DNA of 18,113 nt. It comes from Victivallales bacterium (GTDB lineage Bacteria; Verrucomicrobiota; Lentisphaeria; Oligosphaerales; Oligosphaeraceae). Position 1 is the stretch's first letter, and each line of letters opens with the position of its first letter. Positions 8,044 through 15,056 of this stretch are shown piece by piece. Below the pieces are notes generated by a model. That model ran no database searches. It saw nothing but the letters and a program-made list of their open reading frames with translations, and was not told the DNA's origin. The DNA is taken from the NCBI GenBank assembly GCA_017431185.1, contig JAFRLP010000656.1, positions 1 to 18,113 on the forward strand, written 5' to 3'. Made by a program: the position numbers and the translations under genes.

Positions 8044-9243
8044 TTAGCCGACGATTGACGAGACATCGACGAGATAGATGCGCCGACGGCTCTGCTCGTG
8101 GATGGAGTCAAAGGTGAGTTTGCGACCGTCATGCGACCAGCGGGAGTGCAAATCGCAGCGTGTGGGGACGGGGTACGCGGGGTCTGCCCAGAAAGAGCCT
8201 ATCTCATACGCCTTGCCAGTGGCGAATTCGTAGAGGAAGAGCTGGCGATGGTCGCCATTGCCGTAGGGATAGGAGTCAGTGACCATCCACTTCTGGTTAG
8301 GGGAGCCTGCGCAGTGGCCGTCGCCGGGGAAATAGTCACGGGCGACGCACTCCACCTTGTCGGTCTGGTCAGTGAAACGGTAGTACTGCCAGTCAATCTT
8401 GTCGGTGAGATTGCCCCGCTCACGGACGTAATGGTTGGCGAAGTTGATGATTTCGCGGTCATTGAGCCAAGTGTAGTGGCTGCTCATGTACTCAAGGTTG
8501 ATGGGGTAGATGTCGGAGCCGTCGCGGTTGGCGGTGAACATGTGGGTGATGTGCCAGCGCACATTGTTGTTCCAGATGCGCCAGCGGTGGAAGAAGGCGA
8601 AGCGTGTGCCCGACGGATTGAAGAGCAGGTGGTTGAACCAACTGGGCGTATTGGCCATCCCCTCGGCAGGGTAGGCGCGCACTATCTGGTCAATGGAGAT
8701 GACCAGCTCCGCCTGGTTCTTTTCGATGTCGAGCAGGAACACGCCATCGTTTTCAGGATGTGCGTAGTCGATGGTGGGATCCTCCAGACCATCGTAGCCG
8801 TATCCTGGGCGTTCCCGTCCCAGACGGGCGAAATTGACGCTGATGGCGTATTTCCTGTCGTTGGTCAGGCAGTAGATGGGACGGCATAGCGTGCGGACTT
8901 TTCCAGTGCTGATGTCCTGGATGCGGGAGACGTACTGGCCGTCCTCCACGTCGTTGTAGATGACCTCGTGGTCGGAGAACCACTGAAGCATGGAGCCCTG
9001 CTGCCAGTTCCAGGCCAAGGTTTCCGCCAGGGGGGTGAACTTTTGCGTGTTCGGCTCCAGAATGCCGACGGTGTTCTTCTCGCCGAAGCGTGGCTGGCGG
9101 GCCGTGAACGGGATGCGGTTGGCCAGCAACAGAGTGTCGCTGCCGTTGAACTGGTATTTGTCAAAGTAGCCGAAAAAGTAGTGGTTGCCGTCATCGGGCG
9201 TCACCGCCTTCACGGGCAGATGCTGTTTCACGTACTTGTCCAT
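8044..9243 (-). CDS. PL22-like (oligogalacturonate lyase-like) beta-propeller protein
   Basis: The protein has 399 residues, read from ATG 9243 with AGGAG 5 nt upstream. The start overlaps the stop of the aldolase gene by 1 nt (TAATG), so translation is probably coupled. There is no signal peptide. Repeated propeller blades are visible, with highly conserved signatures such as ETLAWNWQQGSMLQW (74-88), FNHLLFNPSGTRFAFFHRWR (203-222), GDGHCAGSPNQKWMVTDSYP (307-326) and RCDLHSRWSHDG (362-373). Conserved histidines (H205, H219, H256, H310, H366) lie where PL22 lyases place metal ligands, but I cannot map them one to one. The family is widespread and, to my knowledge, unassigned. Cytoplasmic action on an oligosaccharide or uronate-type intermediate is possible. 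It is the last gene of the operon. Confidence 0.78.
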   Translation of the reverse strand: MDKYVKQHLPVKAVTPDDGNHYFFGYFDKYQFNGSDTLLLANRIPFTARQPRFGEKNTVGILEPNTQKFTPLAETLAWNWQQGSMLQWFSDHEVIYNDVEDGQYVSRIQDISTGKVRTLCRPIYCLTNDRKYAISVNFARLGRERPGYGYDGLEDPTIDYAHPENDGVFLLDIEKNQAELVISIDQIVRAYPAEGMANTPSWFNHLLFNPSGTRFAFFHRWRIWNNNVRWHITHMFTANRDGSDIYPINLEYMSSHYTWLNDREIINFANHYVRERGNLTDKIDWQYYRFTDQTDKVECVARDYFPGDGHCAGSPNQKWMVTDSYPYGNGDHRQLFLYEFATGKAYEIGSFWADPAYPVPTRCDLHSRWSHDGRKLTFDSIHEQSRRRIYLVDVSSIVG

Positions 9244-10163
9244 TATTGCTCCTGTTCGAAATGTCTTTGCGTTTCCTCAAAAGTGCTGGCCAGTTGTTCA
9301 CGTTGTTCCTGCGGGAGAGCGGTTGCCGGATAGACTGGATGCCCCGCAGGCAGACCGCGGCTTTCCATCAGAGCCTTGAGAGGCGGAATGATTCCCTCGC
9401 TGCGGACGAATCTGCCCAAGGTCGCCACGCTGGCGCAAATGTTGCGCTGATGGCGACGCGCGTTCTCCACATCGCCAGCCTGGAAGGCGCGGTAGAGGCC
9501 CGCGAATTCACCGGGAATCACGTTGTAGAGTGCGCCGATGCCCGCCTGGGCTCCTGAGACCAGACCGCAGAGGAGTGTCTCGTCCGCCCCGTTGACGACA
9601 TTGATGTTGCCGCCGTTCACGGTCGTCAGTTTCCACAGCTCGTAGTAGTTGACGCCAGTGTATTTGAGGCCGATGATGTTGGGCGCTTGAAGCAGCCGGG
9701 ACATCAGCGACATCATGGTGGCGCCGGCAAAGGAGGCCGTCCTGTACACCAGGATTGGGAGGGGGGTGCGCCTGGCCAGTTCCTGGTAGTAGCCCACCGT
9801 GTCGTCCTCGGAATACTGGTAGTAGAGCGATGGGGGAACCGAGGAGAGGCCGTCCGCCCCGCATTGGGCGGCATGTTCGGCGAGTGCGAACGCCTCGTCC
9901 GCCCTGACGGAGCCGCCGACCTGGACGATGATTTTGCCCCGTCCGCGATTTGCCTGGATGGCGCACTCGACCATTTTTCTGCGGATGTCAGGCGACAGCG
10001 CGGGACCCTCGCCAGTTCCGCCGCATAGGTAGAACCCGTGCAGTCCTGCGGCCAATTGGTATTCAATGAGGTCGGCGACGGCGGCGCAGTTGAGATTGCC
10101 CGCCTTGTCCAACGGGGTGACCAGCGCGCTGAACACTCCCTTGAAGATTTGATTGTCGTCCAT
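9243..10163 (-). CDS. N-acetylneuraminate lyase-like aldolase (DapA/NanA superfamily)
   Basis: The 306-residue TIM-barrel aldolase has the expected family length. The Schiff-base lysine is K167 in GLKYTGVNYYEL (165-176). The general-base tyrosine is Y140 in ILVYRTASFAG (137-147), and the pyruvate carboxylate loop is GGTGEG (48-53). NVVNGADETLLCGL (188-201) and AGIGALYNVIP (207-217) match the NAL branch better than DapA. NAL cleaves N-acetylneuraminate into ManNAc and pyruvate in the cytoplasm. Two family positions differ: the usual Y-N-x-P after the tyrosine reads Y-R-T-A, and the first Ser/Thr of the GSTGE/GTTGE loop is Gly. A related 2-keto acid could therefore be the substrate. The sialidase-like gene upstream supports NAL. 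ATG 10163 has no clear SD, and the gap to the preceding stop is 15 nt. Confidence 0.82.
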   Translation of the reverse strand: MDDNQIFKGVFSALVTPLDKAGNLNCAAVADLIEYQLAAGLHGFYLCGGTGEGPALSPDIRRKMVECAIQANRGRGKIIVQVGGSVRADEAFALAEHAAQCGADGLSSVPPSLYYQYSEDDTVGYYQELARRTPLPILVYRTASFAGATMMSLMSRLLQAPNIIGLKYTGVNYYELWKLTTVNGGNINVVNGADETLLCGLVSGAQAGIGALYNVIPGEFAGLYRAFQAGDVENARRHQRNICASVATLGRFVRSEGIIPPLKALMESRGLPAGHPVYPATALPQEQREQLASTFEETQRHFEQEQ

Positions 10164-10178
10164 AATTTGTGTCTTTGT

Positions 10179-10898
10179 TCAGTTTTCCCATGCGGACGCG
10201 ATGAAGTCCGCCATGGCGAGTTCGTCCCGCACCGAAAGGGCCGTGTGTCCGAAATGCCGCTGTTGGCGGTAGGTCACCTGGTGGCCGGTGCGAAGGAGTT
10301 CGGCGACCATCTGGTCAGAGTAGGATTTGGGCACGATGTCATCGCCGTCACTGTGAACAAGCAGATAGGGGATTTGGGGCATCCTCTCTGCTTGGCGAAG
10401 CGGCGAATGCTCCTTCAGGCGGTCGCGGAAATCACCGCCTTCGGGGTCAAACATGTTGTGCATGGCGGCGCAGCCCGATGGCCTGGCGGGTGTCCAGTGG
10501 GCGTAGTAGTCCTCGGGATCGCACAGGGGGGCAAGGGCGGCGCAGCGCGCCACAGGCCATTTCCCGTAGCGGCAGTAGAGCAGGGCGGAGGCCCCGCCCA
10601 TGCTCTGGCCTGCCGAGATGAGCGGGACACGTTCGTCCAACTGGTATTGACGGTAGATTTCGGGAATGAGCCTGTCCACGAACGCCACCTCGTTTCGGCT
10701 GAGGAAACTCCAGGGGTTGCAGAAGGGAAAGACAACCAGGCCGCCTCTGGACGAGACTTCCGCCTCCAGGGCGGTGATTTGGTTGCGGGCGGTGCGGCAC
10801 AGTCCGTTCAGGCCGTGAAACCAGAGCATGACTCCGCGGATTTCACCCTCCAGAAACAAATCCCCGAACCAGGCGGTTTTCTGTAGCCAGGAGGCCAT
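10179..10898 (-). CDS. Alpha/beta-hydrolase, possible sialate O-acetylesterase
   Basis: The 239-residue protein has an alpha/beta-hydrolase fold. The nucleophile elbow is GQSMGG (97-102), with S99. The likely acid is D186 in HSDGDDIVP and the likely base is H218 in RHFGHTA. FHGLNG (27-32) supplies the oxyanion-side loop. There is no signal peptide, so it should be cytoplasmic. ATG 10898 starts 3 nt after the small frame upstream, with GAAGAG as a weak SD. Sialic-acid operons often carry an esterase that removes O-acetyl groups so the lyase can act; this role is inferred from context only. The sequence is not a GDSL/SGNH-type NanS, so a peptidase or other esterase of the prolyl-oligopeptidase superfamily remains possible. 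Confidence 0.78.
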   Translation of the reverse strand: MASWLQKTAWFGDLFLEGEIRGVMLWFHGLNGLCRTARNQITALEAEVSSRGGLVVFPFCNPWSFLSRNEVAFVDRLIPEIYRQYQLDERVPLISAGQSMGGASALLYCRYGKWPVARCAALAPLCDPEDYYAHWTPARPSGCAAMHNMFDPEGGDFRDRLKEHSPLRQAERMPQIPYLLVHSDGDDIVPKSYSDQMVAELLRTGHQVTYRQQRHFGHTALSVRDELAMADFIASAWEN

Positions 10899-10901
10899 GC
10901 G

Positions 10902-11021
10902 TTACTCTTCGAGGACTTTCAGGTTGCGGAAATCGACTTGACCAGTCTTGCCAGGCAGGTCGAAAATCATTTTGGCCCTGGCGAAGCCGGCGTGGGGCGC
11001 CCCGCTCAGAATCTTGTTCAT
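10902..11021 (-). CDS. 39-residue small ORF, possible remnant of a beta-sandwich domain
   Basis: The frame runs from ATG 11021 to TAA 10902 and has a good ribosome binding site (AAGGAG, 8 nt upstream). It fills the space between the sialidase-like stop (24 nt) and the hydrolase start (3 nt), so it looks translated and operonic. The product begins MNKILSGAPHAGFARAKMI and ends FDLPGKTGQVDFRNLKVLEE. That end resembles the last strands of carbohydrate-binding-type jelly rolls (compare LDFDELSIEEI in the first gene of the window). It could be a genuine small protein or the tail of a larger secreted gene left after an internal deletion. It has no signal peptide and no recognisable function. Confidence 0.5.
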   Translation of the reverse strand: MNKILSGAPHAGFARAKMIFDLPGKTGQVDFRNLKVLEE

Positions 11022-11045
11022 CTTGCTTTCTCCTTTTTTTGACGA

Positions 11046-12017
11046 CTATTGCATGAACCAGCGAACCTGGCGCAGTTCATAACTGGTCTGGGAAGCGTTC
11101 TGGGTGTAGTAGAGGGTGAGGTATTCATTCGGTGCGAGTTCGACGGTGGAGGGATATCCGCAATCGGACGATGGAGTGGCTGCCAACTGCATGGGTTCTC
11201 CCCATTCGGCCCCATTGTCCTCACTCACGCGCATGTCCACGCCGAAATGACCTTGATTGCGGTTGCCGTAGCAGAGCATCAGCCGACCATCCGACAGGCG
11301 AAGGAGATTTCCAGTCACCTGACGGCGGAGCGTGAGTTGCTGGACATAGCGCCAGGTCTTGCCGTCATCCAGGGAGTCATACTGGAGCAGACCGCGGTTT
11401 TCCGTGCGGACGGCGGCGAGCCAATGCCCGCCTCCCAGAAACTCCACGGCGGTCTCGTTGCATTTTTCGGCGATTCGGCTGATGGTTTTCCAGGACTTTC
11501 CGCCATCAATGCTACGAACAAAGAAGGTCTCCGCCAGCCCATTCAGGTTGAGGTAGGCTGCGGTGCAGAGGTCGCCGTTGTCGGTCTGGAGGATGTTGCC
11601 GAAGGGCACCCAAGGCAACGGCGCCAGGCCGCAGGCGTCCTCGGGGCAAGTCCAGCCATCTCCGTTTTCTTCCAGGCGCACGGAGAGAGGAGCCAACTGG
11701 CACACGCGCCTGGGCTGTTCCACGCCCTGGGAGCAAAGTCGCCAGCCAGCGCACAGCACCAGGGCGGTGTCCCCGAACGTGCCGACGGCGTGGTTGCAGC
11801 GTGTCATCTCCTCGCCAGCGGGGAAGATGGTGCGGCGGCTGCTCCAGGTCTCCCCCCCGTCTCGGCTGAGCATCATGTCGAGGCCACCTGGCTTCAGGGC
11901 GTGGGAGGAGGCGTTGTGAAACACCGCCAGAAGCACCCCCGTTTCAAAGCGGCGCAGGTTGGGCCATGCGCACACATCCCCGCAGATTAGTCGGTCACTC
12001 TTGATGACGAGGCTCAT
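11046..12017 (-). CDS. BNR-repeat sialidase-like protein (GH33-type propeller)
   Basis: The 323-residue protein has four clear Asp boxes: SRDGGETW (51-58), SIDGGKSW (169-176), SLDDGKTW (215-222) and SEDNGAEW (265-272). This fits a BNR_2/GH33-like six-blade propeller. WPNLRRFETGVLLAVF (18-33) occupies the place of the RIP-arginine motif. ETAVEFLGGGHWLAAVRT (188-205) and SDCGYPSTVELAPNEYLTLYY (284-304) match the blades carrying the active-site Glu/Arg and Tyr. GH33 enzymes release sialic acid. No signal peptide is present, so the substrate would be imported sialyl-oligosaccharide. ATG 12017 overlaps the upstream stop by 4 nt (ATGA), with GGAG 8 nt before it. Some BNR proteins act on other sugars, so sialidase activity rests partly on the adjacent lyase gene. 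Confidence 0.78.
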   Translation of the reverse strand: MSLVIKSDRLICGDVCAWPNLRRFETGVLLAVFHNASSHALKPGGLDMMLSRDGGETWSSRRTIFPAGEEMTRCNHAVGTFGDTALVLCAGWRLCSQGVEQPRRVCQLAPLSVRLEENGDGWTCPEDACGLAPLPWVPFGNILQTDNGDLCTAAYLNLNGLAETFFVRSIDGGKSWKTISRIAEKCNETAVEFLGGGHWLAAVRTENRGLLQYDSLDDGKTWRYVQQLTLRRQVTGNLLRLSDGRLMLCYGNRNQGHFGVDMRVSEDNGAEWGEPMQLAATPSSDCGYPSTVELAPNEYLTLYYTQNASQTSYELRQVRWFMQ

Positions 12018-13153
12018 TCGCGGGTCTCCAGATAACGGAACAGGGCGCGCATCATGTCGCGTCCCTTGGTTCGGAGGTTCTCGGGGGAGAAGCCGTTCAG
12101 ATGGCAGCCGAAGACGGAGGTCAGTCCGAACTCATCCAGCATGAAACGCTCAAAATACCCTTTGGGGCGGATGGTGAGTTGGACAACCTCTGGCGCGGGA
12201 TTCCAAATGTCGGTGCGGTTCTCCAGGGCGACCTGGCAGAGTTTGCGGTCGGCGGCCATGAAGTCCACTGGGCCATGGGTGTAAGTCCAGTTGCCGTGAA
12301 CCTTGCCCGCGAGCGCAAAGGAGAGTCCGCGCTCCACCAAAGAGTGTGCGAATCTTTTCACATTGACCAGTTCATCGGGGCAATAGTCGCGGTGGAAGCG
12401 GAGACCGCCGTAGCCGTAGCCTGCGCTGTGGTAGGAGCCCGCGATAACGCCATCGACACCCACCATTGGCACCGCGAAGAAGCGGAAACGGCGACGCATT
12501 CTCTGGGCAAGCGGGGAGTCGCCAAGCAGTTCCAGAAGCAGTCCCTCAAAGGCGAAACTTCCCGTGAACTCATCGGCGTCCTCGCGTGAAATGAAGAAGA
12601 CGGCCTGCTTTGCCTCTGGGTTCTCAGCGATTTCCAGCAGTGGCTGCTCGATTCCATTGCGGCTGACGCCGATGGAGGAACGCTTCAGGAACGGGCAGGG
12701 CGGCAGTCCATCCAGAAAGCGCATCATGTCGCTGTAGAGATAGACGGGGGAGGAACTTACCCAGGCGCAGTCCTCCGTGAAGGTCTGGTCAATCACAAAC
12801 AGGTTGTTCCAGGTGGAACGGTCGTTTTCAAAATGGTCAACATCTTGATAGTCCGTGCCATTGTAGGTAATGACTGGGGGGACTAGCTGGTCGCCGTTGC
12901 GAAAATGGAGATTGCCGTCATTCCAGTGAGCCAGGGTCGGCTTGTAGTCCCGGCAACGGAAGGAGAACAGAATGCGCCGTCCTTTGCAGCCTTGGATGCG
13001 GAAACGGAACTGGTATGGCGTGTCTGGGCGCAACTCCAGAAAATACCAGTTTTCCCCGCAGCGCACAGCCCTGTCCAGGCAGCCGCCTTCAAAGTCAGCG
13101 TCAATCCGCACGGGATCTTCAGATTGAGGTACGTAGATTTTCATGGTTGTCAT
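12014..13153 (-). CDS. M14-type (cytosolic carboxypeptidase-like) protein with altered zinc motif
   Basis: The protein has 379 residues. Residues 30-135 resemble the N-terminal beta-domain of M14D cytosolic carboxypeptidases, leading into SSSPVYLYSDMMRFLDGL (133-150) and IGVSRNGIEQPLLEI (161-175). The core has FFISREDADEFTGSFAFEGLL (186-206), where the usual HxxE zinc pair reads D192-x-x-E195. It continues with FAVPMVGVDGVIAG (226-239), with the usual NPDG changed to GVDG, then FHR (253-255) in place of LNR. H286 (KVHG) is the likely third metal ligand. The C-terminal catalytic Glu is not evident. It may bind metal through Asp/Glu/His, act as an amidase on a sugar conjugate, or be a non-catalytic binder. 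It follows the regulator by 2 nt. Start is ATG 13153 or 13144; neither has a good SD. No signal peptide. Confidence 0.7.
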   Translation of the reverse strand: MTTMKIYVPQSEDPVRIDADFEGGCLDRAVRCGENWYFLELRPDTPYQFRFRIQGCKGRRILFSFRCRDYKPTLAHWNDGNLHFRNGDQLVPPVITYNGTDYQDVDHFENDRSTWNNLFVIDQTFTEDCAWVSSSPVYLYSDMMRFLDGLPPCPFLKRSSIGVSRNGIEQPLLEIAENPEAKQAVFFISREDADEFTGSFAFEGLLLELLGDSPLAQRMRRRFRFFAVPMVGVDGVIAGSYHSAGYGYGGLRFHRDYCPDELVNVKRFAHSLVERGLSFALAGKVHGNWTYTHGPVDFMAADRKLCQVALENRTDIWNPAPEVVQLTIRPKGYFERFMLDEFGLTSVFGCHLNGFSPENLRTKGRDMMRALFRYLETRE

Positions 13154-13155
13154 GG

Positions 13156-13866
13156 CTATTTGACTCGGGGCGTTTTTCCGCGAGTCAGATAGTGTTTCAC
13201 ATGCGACTCCAGATTAATGCGCATTTCCTCGGGATTTTTGTCTTCCAGCGCCTTGACAATGGCCTGGTGCTCGTCGATGATCCTTTGCGGGAAGGCTCCG
13301 AAAAAGTCCTTGTGCTCCGTCTGCGGGCGGAACTTTTCATTGAAGAAATTGACCAGCAGGGGAACCATTCCGCAGATGATGGGGTTGTGGGTGGCGTTCA
13401 TCAGGTTTTTGTGGAATTCGCCGTCCAGTCGGATCATCTGCTGATAGTCCATCTCCGTGTTCATCTGGCGGCAGATGTCATTTAATTTGCGCAGGTCTTC
13501 AGCGGTGGCGTTGCGGACAATCAGTTCAGCGGAGCCGACTTCGAGGGCATAACGGGCCTCGGAGAGACTTGGGAGCAGACGGTCGGCCTCGGCGTCCAGG
13601 AATGGCATGTAGTTTTCGTAGGGGTCCTTTGGCATCAGGCGCGCAATGGTGGGCCCGATTCTCTGTTTGGAGACGATGATGCCCAAAGTGCGGAAATGCT
13701 GCATCGCCTCCCGCACAATGTTTCGGCTTATGCCCAGTTCAGTGGACAGCGTGTTCTCTGGCGGCAACGGGTCTCCCATCCCCAGCCTGTTCTGCGTGAT
13801 GTAGTTCTGAATGGCCTCTATGGCGCTTTCTAGCGTGCTATGAGTTTTTAGTTGCGGCAGTCCCAT
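13156..13866 (-). CDS. FadR-subfamily GntR regulator (FCD domain)
   Basis: The protein has 236 residues when started at ATG 13866, which has AAGGA 5 nt upstream. The frame is open up to 13962, but that extension crosses the promoter and has no SD. Residues 12-75 form the GntR winged helix (MGDPLPPENTLSTELGIS at 30-47, then RNIVREAMQHFRTLGII). Residues 90-230 are an all-helical FCD ligand domain with the metal-binding set D148, H152, H200 and H222. FadR-type regulators respond to acidic metabolites such as sugar acids; NanR of sialic-acid operons belongs to this group. As first gene of the compact minus-strand operon it probably controls that operon, with sialic acid or a related acid as ligand (inferred). 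A palindrome over its promoter suggests autoregulation. Confidence 0.88.
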   Translation of the reverse strand: MGLPQLKTHSTLESAIEAIQNYITQNRLGMGDPLPPENTLSTELGISRNIVREAMQHFRTLGIIVSKQRIGPTIARLMPKDPYENYMPFLDAEADRLLPSLSEARYALEVGSAELIVRNATAEDLRKLNDICRQMNTEMDYQQMIRLDGEFHKNLMNATHNPIICGMVPLLVNFFNEKFRPQTEHKDFFGAFPQRIIDEHQAIVKALEDKNPEEMRINLESHVKHYLTRGKTPRVK

Positions 13867-13888
13867 TTTGTTCCTTGTCTGGTATCTA

Positions 13889-13931
13889 TTCTGCACCGTG
13901 CATAAGATATCCTTGAAACGATAAAAATCAA
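13889..13931 (-). promoter_or_regulatory. Promoter and palindromic operator of the sialic-acid-type operon
   Basis: On the minus strand, TTGATT (13926-13931) and TATCTT (13904-13909) form a -35/-10 pair with a 16-nt spacer. Just downstream, TTCTGCACCGTGCATAA (13889-13905) is a near-perfect palindrome, TTnTGCACnGTGCAnAA. It covers the end of the -10 element and the expected start of transcription. A bound regulator there would block the promoter. The length and symmetry suit a dimeric GntR/FadR protein, most simply the one encoded next. The leader would be about 30 nt. Confidence 0.6.
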
Positions 13932-14007
13932 ATGGCGAATCCCTGGCAGGATGCGCCGCCAAATCACTGTCGGAATCCTTCAGTCCCCGATATTGTCCAG
14001 ATGCCGT

Positions 14008-14105
14008 GTTGGCCGCGCGGAGCGCGGCCTGCCAAACCTGCCTGTGAAGCCAGGCACGGTTGGTGGGGGTGGCAGACTGTGCTCCGCGCGGTCTGTATCA
14101 GTCGC
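14008..14105. repeat. Interspersed palindromic repeat, copy 2
   Basis: This is the second copy of the GC-rich element at 2109-2209, in the same orientation, again beginning GTTGGCC and ending CAGTCGC. The outer arms (near 14013-14036 and 14069-14093) share the core CCGCGCGGAGC and its complement GCTCCGCGCGG. An inner stem TGCCTG (14039-14044) with CAGGCA (14051-14056) closes around a 6-nt loop, so the whole unit can fold as one long hairpin. It lies between the stop of the minus-strand pseudopilin (14127) and the promoter of the FadR-type regulator, where it could limit read-through. No gene is seen in this gap (13932-14126). Confidence 0.85.
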
Positions 14106-14126
14106 AGGGGGATTACTCCCTGTCTC

Positions 14127-14873
14127 TCACTGCAATTGGATAATGACATAATTGGCATCCTTGTAGGCCAGGAATGTGCCCGCACCCGTGGGGTTGTAAT
14201 ATGTGTACCATTCAGATCTTAGCGTAACAGGGCGGATGCTGGTGGCGTGCCCGTCAAAGGCCGCCAGATTCAATCGCCCGTTGTGGAAGACGGTGGGGAT
14301 GCCGCGGTTGGTATCGACCCATTCAGAGGCCAAGAAGGCACTTGGAATATAGGCACACTGGTATTTGGTCTTCTTGGCGTCATCGTATTGCGTGCCATTG
14401 TCGATGAAGTTTACCCACTGGCCGAGCGAAACGGCATTCCCACCCCTGTCAACTGAAAAATAGGCATCCTTCAAATTAATGCCTCCCTCATACGTTGCCC
14501 TATAGGGTGCCGCGTAGCAGGTGCTGCGCGTCTCCGTCATGCCCAGGGCATTCGGGCCGGACGGGCACCGGTAGAAGGCGGGTTTGCCGTTCCGCGGTTC
14601 CGCCTGGATGTATCCCCCTGCGTAAAAATGGTCTATCCAGGTCTGGGGTTTCTTCAGCCCCAGGGTGAATCCCGGAAACACATCCTCGTGGTCATGAAGA
14701 TACATCTGCGAAACCACCGCACACTGCTTCAGGTTGTTGATGCAGGATATGCTGCGCGCCTTCTCACGAGCCTTGCTTAACGCAGGCAACAGCATCGAAG
14801 CAAGCACGGCGATTATGGCGATGACGACCAGCAATTCAATGAGCGTGAAACAACGTGAAGCAGTTCTTTTCAT
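14127..14873 (-). CDS. H-X9-DG type pseudopilin (prepilin-like N-terminus)
   Basis: The protein has 248 residues from ATG 14873, which has AGGAG (14880-14884) 6 nt upstream. A TTG two codons earlier lies too close to the SD. The leader MKRTASRC is followed by the class III signal [20 protein letters not shown] and the [18 protein letters not shown] helix, nearly identical to the other pseudopilin of the window (4287-4979). The globular parts differ. H197-x9-D207-G208 ([12 protein letters not shown]) is the family signature. Cys replaces the usual Gly before the cleavage site; E5 of the mature protein is conserved. The gene is transcribed alone from a consensus promoter, divergent from the lipoprotein gene, and ends at the interspersed repeat. 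The role is unknown: a filament or secretion-linked subunit is the family expectation. Confidence 0.9.
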   Translation of the reverse strand: MKRTASRCFTLIELLVVIAIIAVLASMLLPALSKAREKARSISCINNLKQCAVVSQMYLHDHEDVFPGFTLGLKKPQTWIDHFYAGGYIQAEPRNGKPAFYRCPSGPNALGMTETRSTCYAAPYRATYEGGINLKDAYFSVDRGGNAVSLGQWVNFIDNGTQYDDAKKTKYQCAYIPSAFLASEWVDTNRGIPTVFHNGRLNLAAFDGHATSIRPVTLRSEWYTYYNPTGAGTFLAYKDANYVIIQLQ

Positions 14874-14923
14874 GGCCAACTCCTGTGGTGATCGGAAGCA
14901 CTGAGATTTTGAAGGTTTGTAAT

Positions 14924-14951
14924 ATTATAGTACAATTCAAGGGTTTGTCAA
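14924..14951 (-). promoter_or_regulatory. Consensus sigma-70 type promoter for the minus-strand pseudopilin
   Basis: On the minus strand TTGACA (14946-14951) and TATAAT (14924-14929) both match the consensus exactly, with a 16-nt spacer. Transcription should begin near 14917, leaving a leader of about 44 nt before ATG 14873. It is the best promoter in the window and suggests strong constitutive expression. Confidence 0.75.
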
Positions 14952-14979
14952 ATCCAACGAAGAAAAAAAGCAGGTGACA

Positions 14980-15008
14980 TTGAGAAAAAAAGTTTTTTGC
15001 GGTTAAAT
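14980..15008 (+). promoter_or_regulatory. Candidate promoter for the lipoprotein gene
   Basis: TTGAGA (14980-14985) and TTAAAT (15003-15008) are separated by 17 nt containing an A-tract followed by a T-tract, which may bend the DNA. It faces away from the pseudopilin promoter 29 nt upstream, so the two units share one regulatory region. The match to consensus is moderate. Confidence 0.45.
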
Positions 15009-15056
15009 TATGGGTGTTTCGCATTGATTTGAGATTTTTTTCACTAGGAACTTACT

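Noticed and set aside
8098..8889. 263-codon plus-strand frame opposite the beta-propeller gene
   Set aside because: Low-complexity Val/Gly/Ala-rich translation, mirror of a real conserved protein.
11049..11990. 313-codon plus-strand frame opposite the sialidase-like gene
   Set aside because: The minus-strand frame has four Asp boxes and operon coupling; the plus frame has no identifiable features.
13867..13962. N-terminal extension of the FadR-type regulator to 13962
   Set aside because: It crosses the promoter and operator, has no SD and adds residues not typical of the family; ATG 13866 has a good SD.
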